DNA of 64,000 nucleotides from Vespa crabro (GCF_910589235.1 NC_060969.1:4657496-4721495), one strand, 5' to 3'. Counted from the first letter of the stretch, positions 1 to 13,527 are shown. Program-made: numbers and translations. Notes: a model not told the origin generated them from the sequence alone.

Positions 1-1270
1 AGAGAGAGAGAGAGAAAGAGAGAGTAAGAGTAAGGTAGAGAAAAGTAGATGGAAGACGTCTTCCGCACCTGTGATCCTCCGTCACCGAGTGGCAAACGCC
101 TAAAGAAAAAGGAGGAGGACGAGGAGGAGGAGGGAGGATCCATTATACGTCCTTCTAAAACCGACCGCGGCTTATTTCACACGCTCCTACATCCCGTATA
201 ATATACTAATAGGATGGATCGAGTGTGTAGTATAACCTCTTGCTTGCTACGTATTATGCTACCCTCGTCTCTCATCTTTACCTATAACCTTCTTTCTTCA
301 CCAAGGCAAACGTCAAAATCCGAGAAAGGAAAAGATGACGCTTCGAGTGGTATCAGTCGAAAAGCTTAAAGAGAAAAATCGATATTGTTTCAATAAGATT
401 GAAAATCCGTGCATGTGGTATATTACTTCGGGGGAGGGGGGTGCGAGCAGGGAGGAGGGAGTAAAAAAAGAAAAAGAAATAAACTCTCGATCACGTAGAA
501 TAATGGAGAGCGGAGCCAATTTGTGTTAAAAATTATTCTCAAATCTTCCCTTTTCCTCCATCCCTCTCCCCATCGAGCTATTGTCTCGAGGTACCTCTAC
601 CTATCATCAACGCAACAACACACTGGTTCCTACAACACACCGAGAAGTTTCCGCTGTTGTCCCACACTTCTATGTATTTCGTATAACAACACCCTACTGT
701 ATACATCTCCAAGGCCCCTTTTACTTACCCTCCTGAACCACTTAACCCCCCATCTCGCACTCTCTCTCTCTCTCTCTTTCTCTTTTCGAGATGACACTGC
801 TTTTACAAGAAAAAAGAAAAAGAGAAGAGAGAGGGGGGGAAAAGGATAGAGAGGACACATTTTCCTTATGAATGACTGAACGGTATTGTCGTTTTTGAAT
901 ACTACTTCAGGGGCAAGGAGTGGTAAGATCTAATGGGACATCCGACCAATTGTGATTTCTTTGAACATAATAGCAACGTTTTAGGTACTAAGAAACATCG
1001 AAACTATCAGCGTAGCTACCGTATCTTCTCTTCGATCATACGGAAAAGAAACATTCTTCTTTTTCTTTTTTTTCTTTCTTTTCCTTTTCCTTTCGTCAAC
1101 GTTATTTAGGTATACCACTCGAGAAAACTATAGTATCTATAGTAGTTAGTTTACTATGGGACCTCCCCAGTGTATAAGTCCCAAAACTCGAGCTTTGTAA
1201 GAGAAACGAAGACGTTAATCGATGTCGTTGAAAGCAAAAGAGAGAATGAAAAAGAGAGATAGAGAGAGAA

Positions 1271-1276
<6 letters not shown>

Positions 1277-1315
<39 letters not shown>
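1277..1315. repeat. (GA)n microsatellite
   Basis: A near-perfect GA tract of about 38 bp sits in a longer purine-rich stretch (1240-1320). It generates the S/L-rich minus-strand frame around it. Confidence 0.95.
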
Positions 1316-1320
<5 letters not shown>

Positions 1321-1764
1321 AGAGAACGTTGTTTACCCTGCTTAAGGAGAGGATACGTGTAAGGGTCAGAAAGCATGGCTCGATGGGGGTGCTCTGTCGT
1401 GAGAAGGTGGAGAAGAAGGAGCGGAGTGTAAAGGGGAGGTAGTTCAGAGGGGTGGAGTGGGGGTTGGACGGTTCGGTGCGGTGTGTAATCATGCCTTATC
1501 TGCAGGATCTTATCGAGGCTAGCGCGCGTAGTAAAAGGGGTCTGCAGGGTGCTTCGTAGTAGTTCTCCAGGCTTGGTAAAACCCCGTTCCGCGTGGCGGA
1601 ATCAATACGCGGAGAGCCACCTCATCAATATAGCGGCTTCTTATCTGCTCTAGATCTTCGACACCCCGCCTCCCTTTTCTACTTGCTAGCTACTTCTCGA
1701 TGAAAATCGTTCCACCCTGGCCCAAAGGCTTCTTCGCGTCTACCTAATGGTTATTAAACGAGAA

Positions 1765-1770
1765 AGTGAA

Positions 1771-1801
<31 letters not shown>

Positions 1802-1930
1802 AAGAGAGAAAAAAAAAGAGAGAACTTTCTCACCGTGCTCGGACTCGTTAGTAAATGAAAAAAAGAAAGAGAGAGAGAAAAAAAAAGGAGAGAGATAAAG
1901 AAAGAAAGAAGAAAAAAGAGAATTCCATGA
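1765..1930. repeat. purine-rich GA/GAAA low-complexity tract
   Basis: About 165 bases are almost entirely A and G, with short GA runs and A runs. One non-repeat interruption occurs at about 1825-1855. Confidence 0.85.
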
Positions 1931-2711
1931 GAATGAACTTTTGCAACGAGAGAGGAAAGAAATGAAAATATATGACATTCTCGATTGTCATTTAAGAAAT
2001 CTTACTTTGACCTTGTCGAATAGATCGATATAAAATCCAAGTGGTCGAAGAAAAAAAAAGAAAAGAAGAAGAAAAAATTGATTTTCAGAGGGTCGAAGCA
2101 ATGGCAAACGAACGAATCAACGATCAACTGGGCCAACGTGTACGCATTGTTGCTCGATTAAATCTCCTTCTAGTGCTAACCAGCTCATATAATCGCTTAG
2201 CGAGTCAGTCTCTCTCTCTCTCTCCATCTATTTATCTATATATCTATCTCTATTCCTATACGCTCCACTCGTATACGAGTTTCTCGTTCTCGCACATACT
2301 TTTTCACCTTCTCTCGGCCATTGCGTCGGGATTCGAAGTCTCTGATCGAAACTCTTTCTCTTTCTCACTCTATCTCTATCTCTCTCTGTCTCCTTTTTGG
2401 TTTGGCCCTCCCCGAAGGGAGGACTCTACTCTTTGTGGGACAATACTTGCTCATCCTCGAAGACGGGCGTGCGCACACGCGTTCTCCTTTCAAACCGGTT
2501 GCCCCTCCAGAAGGAGCCGGAGACCCCTCGACACTGACGGATATGACATTTCTGAAGTTCGCAGCTATCTCTCTCTTTCTCTCTTTCTTTTCTACTTCTC
2601 TGACTCTGAAACGACGCTAGAGTGCCGACTACAGTCGTACTATCTCTCTCTCTCTCGTGACTCGCGTTGCTCTTTCTTCCTTTTATTCCTATCTGGACCA
2701 CGTCAGTTTCT

Positions 2712-2742
<31 letters not shown>

Positions 2743-3226
2743 CTCTTCTCCTTTCTCCTTCTCCTTCTTCTTCCTGCGCCGGTTCGAACGTTTCGCGTGT
2801 ACATTTTATTTTACTTCATCCGCGCTCGATGTATAAACTCGCTTCCAACTCGTACGTTGAGAGTAGGAGGCAGAAGGGATTTCTTCGGTGATCTGCTGCT
2901 TTTATTTCCTGTCGGTCTTCTTGCTCCGCGAACCGTTCCGAACTCTCTATACGCGCGGTTCCCTTTCACGTGCTGCTTCTGCTCTTGCTGCTTCTACTCC
3001 TCCCTTCTTCTTCTTCTTCTCCTCCACCACTCCCTCTTTCTTCTCTCTTTCTTCCTCCTCCTCCTCCTCCTTGATTTTGCTCGATCCATCCACCATCGGA
3101 TGGTGGACGAAAAGAGTGGAAGTAGTCTACCTCTTGTCATTCTTCAAATTGAAAACTGGATTATCGAGTCGGGTTTTTCTTTTTTCTTATTTTTCGAAAT
3201 GTGTCCATTTGAGAAAGAGGGAGAGG

Positions 3227-3230
<4 letters not shown>

Positions 3231-3269
<39 letters not shown>
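3231..3269. repeat. (GA)n microsatellite
   Basis: A perfect GA tract ends the GTG-initiated 410-codon chance frame that begins at 2041. Confidence 0.95.
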
Positions 3270-3272
<3 letters not shown>

Positions 3273-5792
3273 AATATTTGAAACGAACAAACGTTAATTC
3301 ATAATGATAATAGAACTAAAAGATTAATAAGAAACAACGTAAGGATTTAATTATTAAAGAATGAAAACTAATCATTCGTTATAACTAAACATTCATACGT
3401 CATTTCTATTATTTCTTTTGATAATTCTTAGAATGAAAGAAAGGAGAAAAGGAAGAAAGAAGGAAAGAAAGAAAGAAAAAGATTAATAAACGGCGGTCTC
3501 GTATTACGTAAAAGTACCGTCGAGCACATTGGATAAGCGATTAATCGGCGATTATAATCCAGCAGGAGAGCCCGTTCAAGTTCGTATGACTCAAAGCGAG
3601 AGAGTATGGATATGAGATGAAATAAAACGAAACAGGTTCATAAACAACAAGTACGATTGCACATTCCTTATTCGTATAAATACGCGAACCATACGAACAA
3701 ACATATACAAATTAGAATTATCGTTGAATTTCTCGAGGAAATACGGTACGAAGGTGGAGAAAGAAAAAGAAGAAGAAGAAAAAGAAAAAGAAAATCTCAA
3801 TTCTGAACCTTTTTTTTTTTCGGAAATATGAGCAAACACGAGGAATTAAATATTGAATCGATTGAAATTAATTAGAAAAGCTTCCAAGTTCGATTTTAAT
3901 GATATTGAAATGCTCAATTATTGCGAATTTGTCAAAGCAACGATTATCATTATATTTCCGAGAACTCGTGTTTGTCTTTAATACATAGGTGTCTATTTCT
4001 ATTTCTTCTTAGTAATCTGCCACTGAATATAAGTGGAGATGGAGAAGGAGGTGGTGAAGAAGAAGAAGAAGAAGAAGAAGAAGAAGAGGAGGAGAAGTAG
4101 GAAGAGAAGGAGATAGAGTAAAAGAATCGGTGGCTTCTATCGCGCATTGAAAAAACCTCTACGATCGAACGAAGATAATTTGAATAAGGACGTAAGAACG
4201 TTTCTATAATAATTACTCCCTCGCCTCCGAAGTGAATAAATATGCTCGTGTGCGTCTATGTGTGTGTCACGAGCGATCGATAACGCCGACTCGCGTTGGC
4301 AATTAACTTTGAAAAATCGACTCGAGCTCGCATACGATCCGGTTTTACGGATCGTTCCATCGTCGTCCGACGCTTCGAGACTCCTCTTCTGGTGCCTAAG
4401 CATGCTTCTGCTTGGCTTAGGACGATCTTAGATCCGTTCTCCGTTTTTTTTTTTTTCTTTCTTTTTTTTGTTCATTATTTATTTATTTTTTTTTTCTTTT
4501 TTTTTTTTTTTTGAGAACGACAGAGAATGATGACGACGATGATATCGATCAGAATCATTCGGTGGACATCGAGTTCGTCGTTCCCTTTCGCTCAACATCA
4601 ATTATTAATTATATCGTTGACAACGTTCAATTAAGAAAAATAATTTTTTTTTTGCCCTTTCTCCTTTCCTCTCGATCCCCCTCCTATCCTTCCTCTTCCC
4701 CTTGCCTCCTTCTCGAAATATTAGAAATATCTATGTCAGCTGACATTCAACGATCACGCACACCATACCAACTATACCATTTTCATTCTCGATGATGTTT
4801 CGAGGATCCGGGAACGGGAAGATAATTCGCGGATCAAAGCCACCAACAGCTTCTCGCGGCTTTTCCGTGGATCGAGCGCACGAGTAAACGATCGTTTTAC
4901 GAGCGTAGCCTCGATAACGATCTACGTTGTATCCTTGACTAAATCGTGACTAGGAGCAGAGCCAGAGTGTGCGCGCGCGCGTGCACGTGCGCGCTCCTAC
5001 ACACGCATCTAACGTTTATATATCGAATGCGAACATTGTTCTATCATCGTAATACAAATTGCCGAGCCTTCAATAAAAATAACTGTCTCGTAGAGTGTAG
5101 AAAATTATTCGAATGAAAAAAGATAAAATAATAATATAGTAATAATAATGCGTACGTATGTTGGTATATTATATGTGTATATATAAAGATAAGAAAAGGA
5201 AAAAAAAAAAAAAAAAGAAAGAGAAGTTAGAAAGAAAGAAAATCACTTTTTAAATTTCTCACTTTTATACTCGTAACATTAACATTTACATTTACATGGT
5301 ATTACGTCGTTAAAATGAAATATGTTCTGGTAATGAAGAGAGTGCCCAGAAGATAGGTATCTGAGGTACATTAAATTCAATTTACTGGACTCGAAGTTAG
5401 TTTTGATTATGCGTTAAACCATAGATCACGTTGTCCACAATGTAGCCGTTGTATGAACTAGTCAAAAGAAAGGGTGGTTAAGCTTTTATCAGAACTTTCT
5501 CACCCTAAAATGGCCGTTTCTCGACGGAAATAAATATCCGAAACTTAGTGCTCGTGGATACTTTCTGCGTTCTCCCTCCTTCTCCATCTTTTCCTCCCCA
5601 TATTCTTCCTATTCCTCCTCCTCTTTTTCCTCCTCCTTCTTTTCAAAGGAGACTCTATGCAACTGCAGCCGCATAATTTAACCTACCTACCGGTTGTTCC
5701 GCGCGCGCCGAGAGCTTGTGACTGTGACAAGCAGTGGTACCACATTCCTAACACTAGCTCGCTGTAGAGAGAACTATAGTTCTCCATCTTTT

Positions 5793-5796
<4 letters not shown>

Positions 5797-5843
<47 letters not shown>
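5797..5843. repeat. (TC)n microsatellite
   Basis: A perfect TC tract of about 46 bp passes into TGTC/CGTC units. Confidence 0.95.
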
Positions 5844-5847
<4 letters not shown>

Positions 5848-6366
5848 GTCCGTCCGTCTTACTCTCTTTCTCGTTTCACCGATATTATTATACAATTTCA
5901 GGCATCTTCATGTCCATCGTCCATATAAACTCGATTAGAATCAATCCCACAAATCAGTCCACGTGCTAAGAAGATGGATTCTTGATAGAAAAGTGATAAA
6001 CGAAGGTAATATGTGTCTCGGGTTCGTGAAAGTCCGGCGACCTTGAGACACGCTTCTCGTTCTCGTGGCGTTTGTATTAGCAGGACGCTTTTAATCGACG
6101 AGGTTTAACGTCGCGGAGACACGATCCTTATCGAGCTAAGAACGAACGACTCCATCGAGAAACCTTTTCTTCTTCTTCTTTCTTTTTTTCTTTTTTTGTC
6201 TTTTTTTCTCTCTCTTTTTTTTTTTTTTATTTCTTCTCTCCTCTTCTCTTCTTTACTCTTCTCTCTTTTTCTCGACACGCTGACCTGCAACGGGACGTCC
6301 ATTCTTCGTGGCTTAACGATCGAGTGACACGACTCGTCGACGATGCTAAACGACTAACTTCACGCA

Positions 6367-6368
<2 letters not shown>

Positions 6369-6416
<48 letters not shown>

Positions 6417-6422
6417 TATATA
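6369..6422. repeat. (TA)n microsatellite
   Basis: An alternating TA tract has one CACA interruption. A GA run and ACAC-type units follow to about 6465. Confidence 0.95.
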
Positions 6423-7317
6423 CAGAGAAAGAGAGAGAGAGACACGTACACGCATATACACGTAAGATATCAAAAAGAAGAAGAAGAAACATGGCCGAGT
6501 ACGGGTATACCTACAACTAGGCTGTTTATCATATAGATTGGCTACCATAGCGAGCTACTGCGGTACTAACGGCTAAACTCTTGAGAAAGACCAGGAGGAG
6601 AAGGAGGTGGATCCTGGCCTCCAATCTTATACATATACATCTCGTACATGTACTCACGCACATAGACATCTATAGATGTCGTCTCCTCCATATGTGGTGG
6701 TGCTCCTACTAGTAACTATAGCGAGTATCGTTAGACTTCGTATGGCCGGTTTGGCGTTAGCGAGGGTGGGAGGCAAAAGGCGTATTACACGCGAACGAAC
6801 GACCTTACCTTTCCACGATTCCTGGAAGTCGGACTACCGGACGCGCGTGTCGCGTCCTTGGGACCTTCCAAGCATTGCAAGTCGATAAAGTCGGACGTGC
6901 CGCAAGCGAAGATGAGATGTGACGCTTTTTTTCCTTTCGTCTTCTCTATCTCGTCTATCTCTATCACTATCTCCATCTCTATATATCTACGTATGTCCAT
7001 GTCTGTACCTATATCTTTTTCTTTCTCCGTTTATTGCTCTTGTTCTTTTTATTTCGTCTCAAAGAGAAATCCTATCGTTGGAAGGTGTAATGGGCTCTAG
7101 GATCAAGACACTGAGAAAACGAACGACGATGACGAGGAGGATGGCGGAAGCGAGTTTATCGCTCGAACGCTCTCGATTAGCTTTATTCGATTCGATTAGC
7201 TTTTATTTAATGCCGCGCTTCATTTCCAAGCAGGAGCTTGGTTATTTCCAAGAGGGAAGCTGGACGACGAGAATGTACGACTAAACTACGTCTTCGCGTA
7301 TACGTGTGTATGTGTGA

Positions 7318-7322
7318 GAGAG

Positions 7323-7352
<30 letters not shown>
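7318..7352. repeat. (GA)n microsatellite
   Basis: The GA tract has one GC interruption. Two more GA tracts lie at 7689-7717 and 7780-7812, giving three within 500 bp. Confidence 0.93.
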
Positions 7353-7356
<4 letters not shown>

Positions 7357-7610
7357 TGAACGGGCCTTGGTCGGGTAAGCAACCTTTCACTCATCTTCCC
7401 TCCTCATTTAATCCAACGGATCGACGAGGTAAACGATTTTCACCGTGCACCATAGCCACGGACAAACGCGTTCTATGACGAAGTCGACGTACTAAGAGCC
7501 TTTCTAAACTACGAGTCACCGCATAGTTTCCCATTATCGGATTTGGTATCATTAATTATTCGATCGAATAGACAAAAAATTTCATTCATTTTCTCTCTCC
7601 ATCTTTCTAT

Positions 7611-7636
7611 TTATCTATCTATCTATCTATCTATCT
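7611..7636. repeat. (TATC)n = (GATA)n tetranucleotide repeat
   Basis: About six TATC units read GATA on the minus strand. They are possible tandem sites for GATA factors, including the product of this gene. Confidence 0.9.
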
Positions 7637-7685
7637 AACTATTTCTTTCTCATATCGGAAAATCTAAAAGTTTTTTTTTATGGTA

Positions 7686-7716
<31 letters not shown>

Positions 7717-7779
7717 TAAAAAAATAATGGAGGATCCCGAAGTTATCTCGCTTTACGAAGCAACCTCTATAGAAAGAGA

Positions 7780-7815
<36 letters not shown>

Positions 7816-8548
7816 TAATTTCCTTTTGCTCGATTTCGTTCGTGCCGCGAGGGGCAGAAGAAGCTGCTGAACACGGTGCTGAACATTGCTTGCAATTTAA
7901 ATAAATTCACCGTGTCCCGTTCACGAGGTTATTCCGTTCCTTCTCTTGAAATAACGCGAGAGACACGGCGTGCAGTGAGTAAGAGCGAAATGTATCTATG
8001 GGATACACATATCATGAGTACGAACGAAACGCGAATAAAATGATTTTAATTCTCCTTTCGTATGATAAACACATTCTTTTTCTTTTTCTTTTTTTTTTTT
8101 TTTTTTATTTCTAATCTTTTACCACTCTCCATAAGAGTAACTTTTTTTTGTGAGAAAAAGAAGCACCAACGAATTTCAATAGAAATTCTTATTGTTAGTA
8201 TAGGCCGAAAACTTGTTTATTAAAATTTTTCTTCCGTATGATTAATTGAGAAATATAATCAGATATGTACATGAGATTTGAACCGGTTTAGAGGACGAGA
8301 AATTTATGCGACTATTCTCATTTCCTAACTGGTAAATTACTTATTGGTTTTTCATTCTTCGTTTCTTTTCTTTTCTTCTATATATCTTTTTTCTTTCTTT
8401 TTTCCTTTTCAAAAGAATGATAACAACGTTCGCGGAAAAAAGAAATAAAAGCGAACTGCAACTCGTTTTTTCTTTTTTACAATTTCGAAAAAAAAACCAA
8501 GAGAACTAAGCAACTATGTAACTTACGTGTATACGTATAAAGGTAGAT

Positions 8549-8579
<31 letters not shown>

Positions 8580-8946
8580 CGATGGATTTATCTTGCTCAC
8601 CGAGAGATTTATAATCATTGGGGCTCGCTAAAGCGCCGATTATACGTGATTACGTAAACGGCAGGCTAATCTATACTAAATACTTGCGTACTCTCTCGCA
8701 CGGCGAAACGAAACCTCGTCGAGAGAGGAAACTCAAATGCGATGGGTATATAATTGACGTTACATTGTTATTACGTCATACGATATTTCGCACGAGGATG
8801 AGGCGCTCCGTAACGGGGAGAAATAATGGAACGAAGATGAAAATGAAGAAAAGGAGGTTGCTCAATGACGACGGAAATGCTTTCCGTCGTTGTTTCGCTT
8901 GTGAACACGGAGATCCGAAATGAAGAAATACGTTCGACTAGAAAAA

Positions 8947-8978
<32 letters not shown>

Positions 8979-9290
8979 AATAAAAGAAAAGGAGAAAAAA
9001 AAGAAAAACAAGAAAAGAAGAAAAAAATAATCATATCTTCCCATGCACGATAATTTTGTATTTGTTATCTTCTTCTTCTTCTTTTTTCCCTTCTTTTTCT
9101 TTTTCCCTTCTTTTTCTTTTTCTCTTCTCATATAAATTTCAAATCGAGATTATAATACGATATTCAATTATATATACGAACTTTCTCGCAAGGGGTTCAA
9201 TAACCCTTGTCCACATATGTTAATCTGATGTTAGGAAAGAACCACGTGAGCAGTCAATTACTTTCTTTGAGATATCAACTACAAGTAGTA

Positions 9291-9357
9291 GTGGTAGTAA
9301 TATTAGTAGTAATAGTAGTAGTAGTAGTAGTAGTAGTAGTAATAATAGTAGTAGTAA
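9291..9357. repeat. (TAG)n trinucleotide repeat
   Basis: TAG/TAA-type triplets give long Val, Leu or Tyr runs in chance frames. A second array of the same type lies at 9963-10020. Confidence 0.93.
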
Positions 9358-9723
9358 CAGCAGGAGGAGGAACAGAAGGAGAAGGAGAAGAAAGAGGAGG
9401 ATGAACGAACCCGAGCGTAAATTTTTGCGCTCGAGATTCCAATCTCGATCGATCGGAAGGGAGCTGCCTGGCATCCTGTACGTACGATCGAAGGTCGATG
9501 AAAACTGGTCCGAGGCCCGCTAACGGTTCGTATCGATATAACGAAATAAAGCAACGGGTAATTAGTCGGTCGAGTCTCGGGACTCGTTAGTCTTCTCATA
9601 TTCTCCCTCTTTCTCTCCCATTGAGTTTTACTACGATCTGTATATATATATATATATATATGTATGTATAAAGTGTTTGTGATTAAAGCGATTGAAAAAA
9701 TCTATCTGACGATAGGTAAAAAC

Positions 9724-9724
<1 letters not shown>

Positions 9725-9761
<37 letters not shown>
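9725..9761. repeat. (GA)n microsatellite
   Basis: Perfect GA tract between a TA run (9641-9661) and the second TAG array. Confidence 0.95.
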
Positions 9762-9762
<1 letters not shown>

Positions 9763-9962
9763 AGAGGAAGAAAAAAAAACAGTGTAGAAAAGATGAAACG
9801 AGCGGAAAATCTATATGACGGACAGATAACGTGCTTCTGAAACGAGGGAGAAAGAAAAGAATTGTAGGATATAGGTGCATCGCTTGTAAATTACACCGTA
9901 AATCGTAGGACGTTACTGAAAGAAAAGAAGAAGAAGGAGAAGAAGAATGAGGGTGAGGGAGT

Positions 9963-9979
9963 AGTAGTAATAATAATAA

Positions 9980-10018
<39 letters not shown>

Positions 10019-10020
10019 AA
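9963..10020. repeat. (TAG)n trinucleotide repeat
   Basis: Tandem AGT/AAT triplets, the second such array within 700 bp. Confidence 0.93.
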
Positions 10021-10199
10021 GAGGACGCAACGACGGGCAGCTTTATGGAGCGAGAGATGATTTACGGGACGATAGTTGAAAACAAGTCTCACGGATCAAA
10101 AGACGTGTAAATTGGACTGTATGCTAGTTCTTTCTTTCTTTCTCTCTCTCTCCCATTTTTCTCTCTTTCTCTTTCTCTCCCTCATTCTCTTAGCTTGTG

Positions 10200-10540
10200 T
10201 AAAACAATGGGCTAATAACATCCTCGCATAACTCCATTTAAAATATCTTAAGCGATATAAAGGTGTCTTTATAAGCTAACCGGAAGTTTAACAGGCAAAA
10301 TTTGTTATACTGAAAACAGAGATCCTACATAACAGACGTCGAAGATAACCGGTTAAAAATTGCGGGTTCTATGGAAAGGGATATATAGGGATATAAAAGG
10401 GTGGGGAAAGAGAGAGGAGGGTTCATAAAATTTTTTAAGAAGCATTTATTCGATTTGCGATTCCGGTTAACCCTCTTTTGCCGTTCTACGAACGGAGGAA
10501 CGAACGAACGGAGGAACGAACGGACGCAGCAGCCGCGTGG
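10200..10540. promoter_or_regulatory. candidate regulatory island with Grainyhead-type and GATA motifs
   Basis: A low-repeat stretch in intron 3 contains AGATAACCGGTTAA (10343-10356), a perfect AACCGGTT palindrome overlapping a GATAA core, with an ETS-like ACCGGAAG at 10279-10286. A further low-repeat block of (GAAC/GGA) units follows at about 10490-10530. No gene is seen. Confidence 0.3.
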
Positions 10541-10619
10541 GCAGTGAATTACGAGGTGAGCCCTCCGGCCGCTACAGGAATAAGAAAAGGGTAAGAGGAG
10601 GAAGAGAGGGAGAGGGAGG

Positions 10620-10651
<32 letters not shown>

Positions 10652-10809
10652 AAAAAAGAAATTCGAGAAAAAAGATACGACCTTCTTCTTCTGCTCCTTG
10701 TTTCGAAGGAATATAAATAAAAATTGTCTCGGCGACTACTACTAGCGGCTTCTGTTCCCTCTTCTCCGTCATCGCCCTCAAACGGTATATACCGTTCCTC
10801 CTCTTGTCC

Positions 10810-10812
<3 letters not shown>

Positions 10813-10858
<46 letters not shown>
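10813..10858. repeat. poly(T) tract of 46 bases
   Basis: An uninterrupted run of 46 T. On the minus strand it is poly(A), but no retroposed sequence or target-site duplication is evident. Confidence 0.95.
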
Positions 10859-10860
<2 letters not shown>

Positions 10861-11245
10861 CAAACTCTGCATTTCAAGGGACTTTTTTGGTTTTCTTTTC
10901 TTTTCCTTTCTTTTGTCGTTAAGTCAATTAAAAAAGAAAAAAAAAAGAAAGAAAAAAAAAAGAAAGAAAAAAAATGAAAGATAAATTTGTAATGATTTGA
11001 TATGGTGATCCTTGCATGATGTTCGAGTACGTTTTTTTTCCCTCTTCTTTTTCTTACTCTTGTATAAAGCTTCAAGGAATTGTTCGGGATATCAATATCG
11101 ATCACTCTCGACCTACTTTCTTCTATAAAGATTCGAGTGGACAAAGATGTAGCTTTGCAACGTAGTCGTGTCCCAGAAGAGAAATTTGCGAGATTTCAAA
11201 GAGCTCGGATATCTCCTTCGGATAACTGTGTGTGTGTGTGTTAAC

Positions 11246-11274
<29 letters not shown>
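11246..11274. repeat. poly(A) tract
   Basis: Uninterrupted run of about 29 A following a short (TG)n. Confidence 0.93.
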
Positions 11275-11276
<2 letters not shown>

Positions 11277-11944
11277 AAAAAGAAAGAAGGAACGAGATAA
11301 AGGAGAAAAGAAAGAAAGAAAGAAAAAAATGAGACGAAACTTTGGTAAGCATTGACTCTCCTTGTTGTAAGAAAATTCTTTCCTTAGATCCTTATCGAAG
11401 ACTCTTAAGAAACGAAGCAGGTGATACGGAAGGCTCGAGATTTCCTCGATAAGAGCCAAGACATTAAGCTAAGTTTTTCACGATTTCACGGATATTTCAT
11501 TAATCTTTTCCTCGGGCTGGCGCGTACTCGCACGATGGAACGAACGTTCATTCTGCACGCGTAATTTATCACACACGTCACGAACAATGTAGTCGCTCTC
11601 TACCGCTGGATCGCCAGCTAGCTGACTAGCTGGCTGACCAGCTAGCTAGCTAGCACGACGAACGTGTAATCGAGACCTTGCGGATCGGATGAGATATGCT
11701 AATCGAAGATAACGCAGTCGATGAAAATCGCGAGGACCGTTGGAAAACCACAAAGGAGTTTGTTAAAAGACAAAGAAGAAGAAGAAATAATTATTCAGAA
11801 TTTATCTAACATAAGAACGAACAAGCGGGAGCGAGCGACGACCAATTACGCGGCATCGCTTGGTGACTTTATTTACCATGGCTCATTGTTGACTATCTCT
11901 TTCTTTCCAACTGTCTATCATTCTATGTATTTCTCTTTCTTTCT

Positions 11945-11950
<6 letters not shown>

Positions 11951-11988
<38 letters not shown>
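11951..11988. repeat. (TC)n microsatellite
   Basis: Perfect TC tract inside a chance plus-strand frame of 144 codons. Confidence 0.95.
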
Positions 11989-12289
11989 ATATCTCTCTTT
12001 CTCTCGCGCGTGCACTTGCTCTTTCCGCAAGGATAGCCATCTCCGAGGCGTTTACAAGTAAACGGGCCCGGCGTAGCATAAATCTCGGAGAGCTCGATCT
12101 TTCAATAACTTCGGTTCACTCGACAAGCTCTTTCCAAGTATTTCCATTCTCGTAGGCTCCTCGATCGTCTTCGTGGAATAAGAATGTAATATGAAAATCC
12201 AAGTGATAGGAGAGCTTAAATGATATCTTCGTCTTTGTTTAATATAAGAAAAACACCTTCATAATAATCTTGAAGATATTATTTTAAAG

Positions 12290-12610
12290 GGGATCGCGTT
12301 GAGTTAGAAACATACTAATGTACCATTAAATTACGGTTGTTCGCGTTCGCTTAACCGCGTTCCGTATTTACATGCTAGAACGGCCGATTATCATCTGAAA
12401 TTGCAATTACAACTTGTTAACTGTGCGTAAACGTTTATACAGAGATCGCGGCTCGATCTATTCGCCGAAAGGGACAAGCCGCAATCGCAACATCCGTGAA
12501 TGTACTTTTTCAAGGCCGATGAGCTGTGTGTCCCTGACCGCTGTCGTCCTCGATCTTGAACGTTTTGTGATTATTTCTAACGTGTGTTGTAAGCCTTTTA
12601 ATTATTAACG
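12290..12610. promoter_or_regulatory. low-repeat island, possible conserved non-coding element
   Basis: About 320 bases have mixed composition with no simple repeats, between AT-rich neighbours. They include ATTAAATTACGG, GATTATC and CGTAAACGTTTATAC. A 64-codon frame on the plus strand (12414-12608) has no recognisable product. The call rests on sequence texture alone. Confidence 0.2.
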
Positions 12611-13525
12611 TCATCGGAAAATAAAGTTTCCTTGTCGATCATATAGATGGACGATCTCGTTCGAAGAAAAATTCCTAGGAGTATGAAATTTTATATCGAT
12701 CATGTATAATGAGTATCTCGATTGATCGATTAAAAGCGATAACGAAAGTGTGACACCTGAAGAGAAATAATAAATAACATTAAAATCTTATTCCGTGATA
12801 ATAGAAAATCCAGTTAAATAACATACTTACACATGTAAACAGGATGAATGATCAAGCGATTATGACAATCGTTATGGAAAACACTTTGCGTGGTCACACT
12901 TTGTCCGACAATTTCATTTGGATGTTTCCTGTTTCTAATTTTATGTCGAATGACGGAAAAATTATAGCCCGTGTGGTTTGGTGTTCTATCTCAAAGCCTA
13001 AAATGAAAAATGAACTGTTCACGCTCGGCCGAGCGCGATAAAAGCATACGATTCTCTCGCGTACCCTTTGACCTCTTAGAAAAAAATAAAAAAGAACAAA
13101 AAAAAAAGACAAAGAAAAAAGAAAATCCTCGAACGAATGAAAACGAATACGCGAGGAGGTAGTATTTTGAGGGGGGGGGGGAGGGAGGAATGAAAAAAAT
13201 AAGAAGAAAACAAAACAAACAGAAACAACTAGCAAAAATCCAAAGGATCGCAACTATCCAAGAAGGAGAAACCTTCTCGTGCGCGCGTTAAGTGTGTTAA
13301 GTGTGCTCTAGTGAACTTTTAGTCACGGCCACACCCAGCCTCCTTCCGAGGCAAGGCTGGACCTCTCTTATTATACTATACACACCCACACCTCTTCGCC
13401 GTGAGTACTTTCGTCCGAACGTATATTTCATGTAACGGGTGTTCGAACAAGAAAAAAGTATCTATTTTTCGTCGATACAAATCGCCTCTGTGCGTGTACC
13501 TTTATGGTTCTCTATGTGCGGTAAA

Positions 13526-13527
<2 letters not shown>

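Noticed and set aside
2041..3273. 410-codon plus-strand open frame
   Set aside because: It starts with GTG, is dominated by S/L/F from CT tracts and ends inside a (GA)n tract. No protein-like segment is seen; it is a microsatellite shadow.
10813..10858. Poly(A) on the minus strand as a retroposon tail
   Set aside because: No adjacent retrocopy, target-site duplication or element sequence is recognisable.
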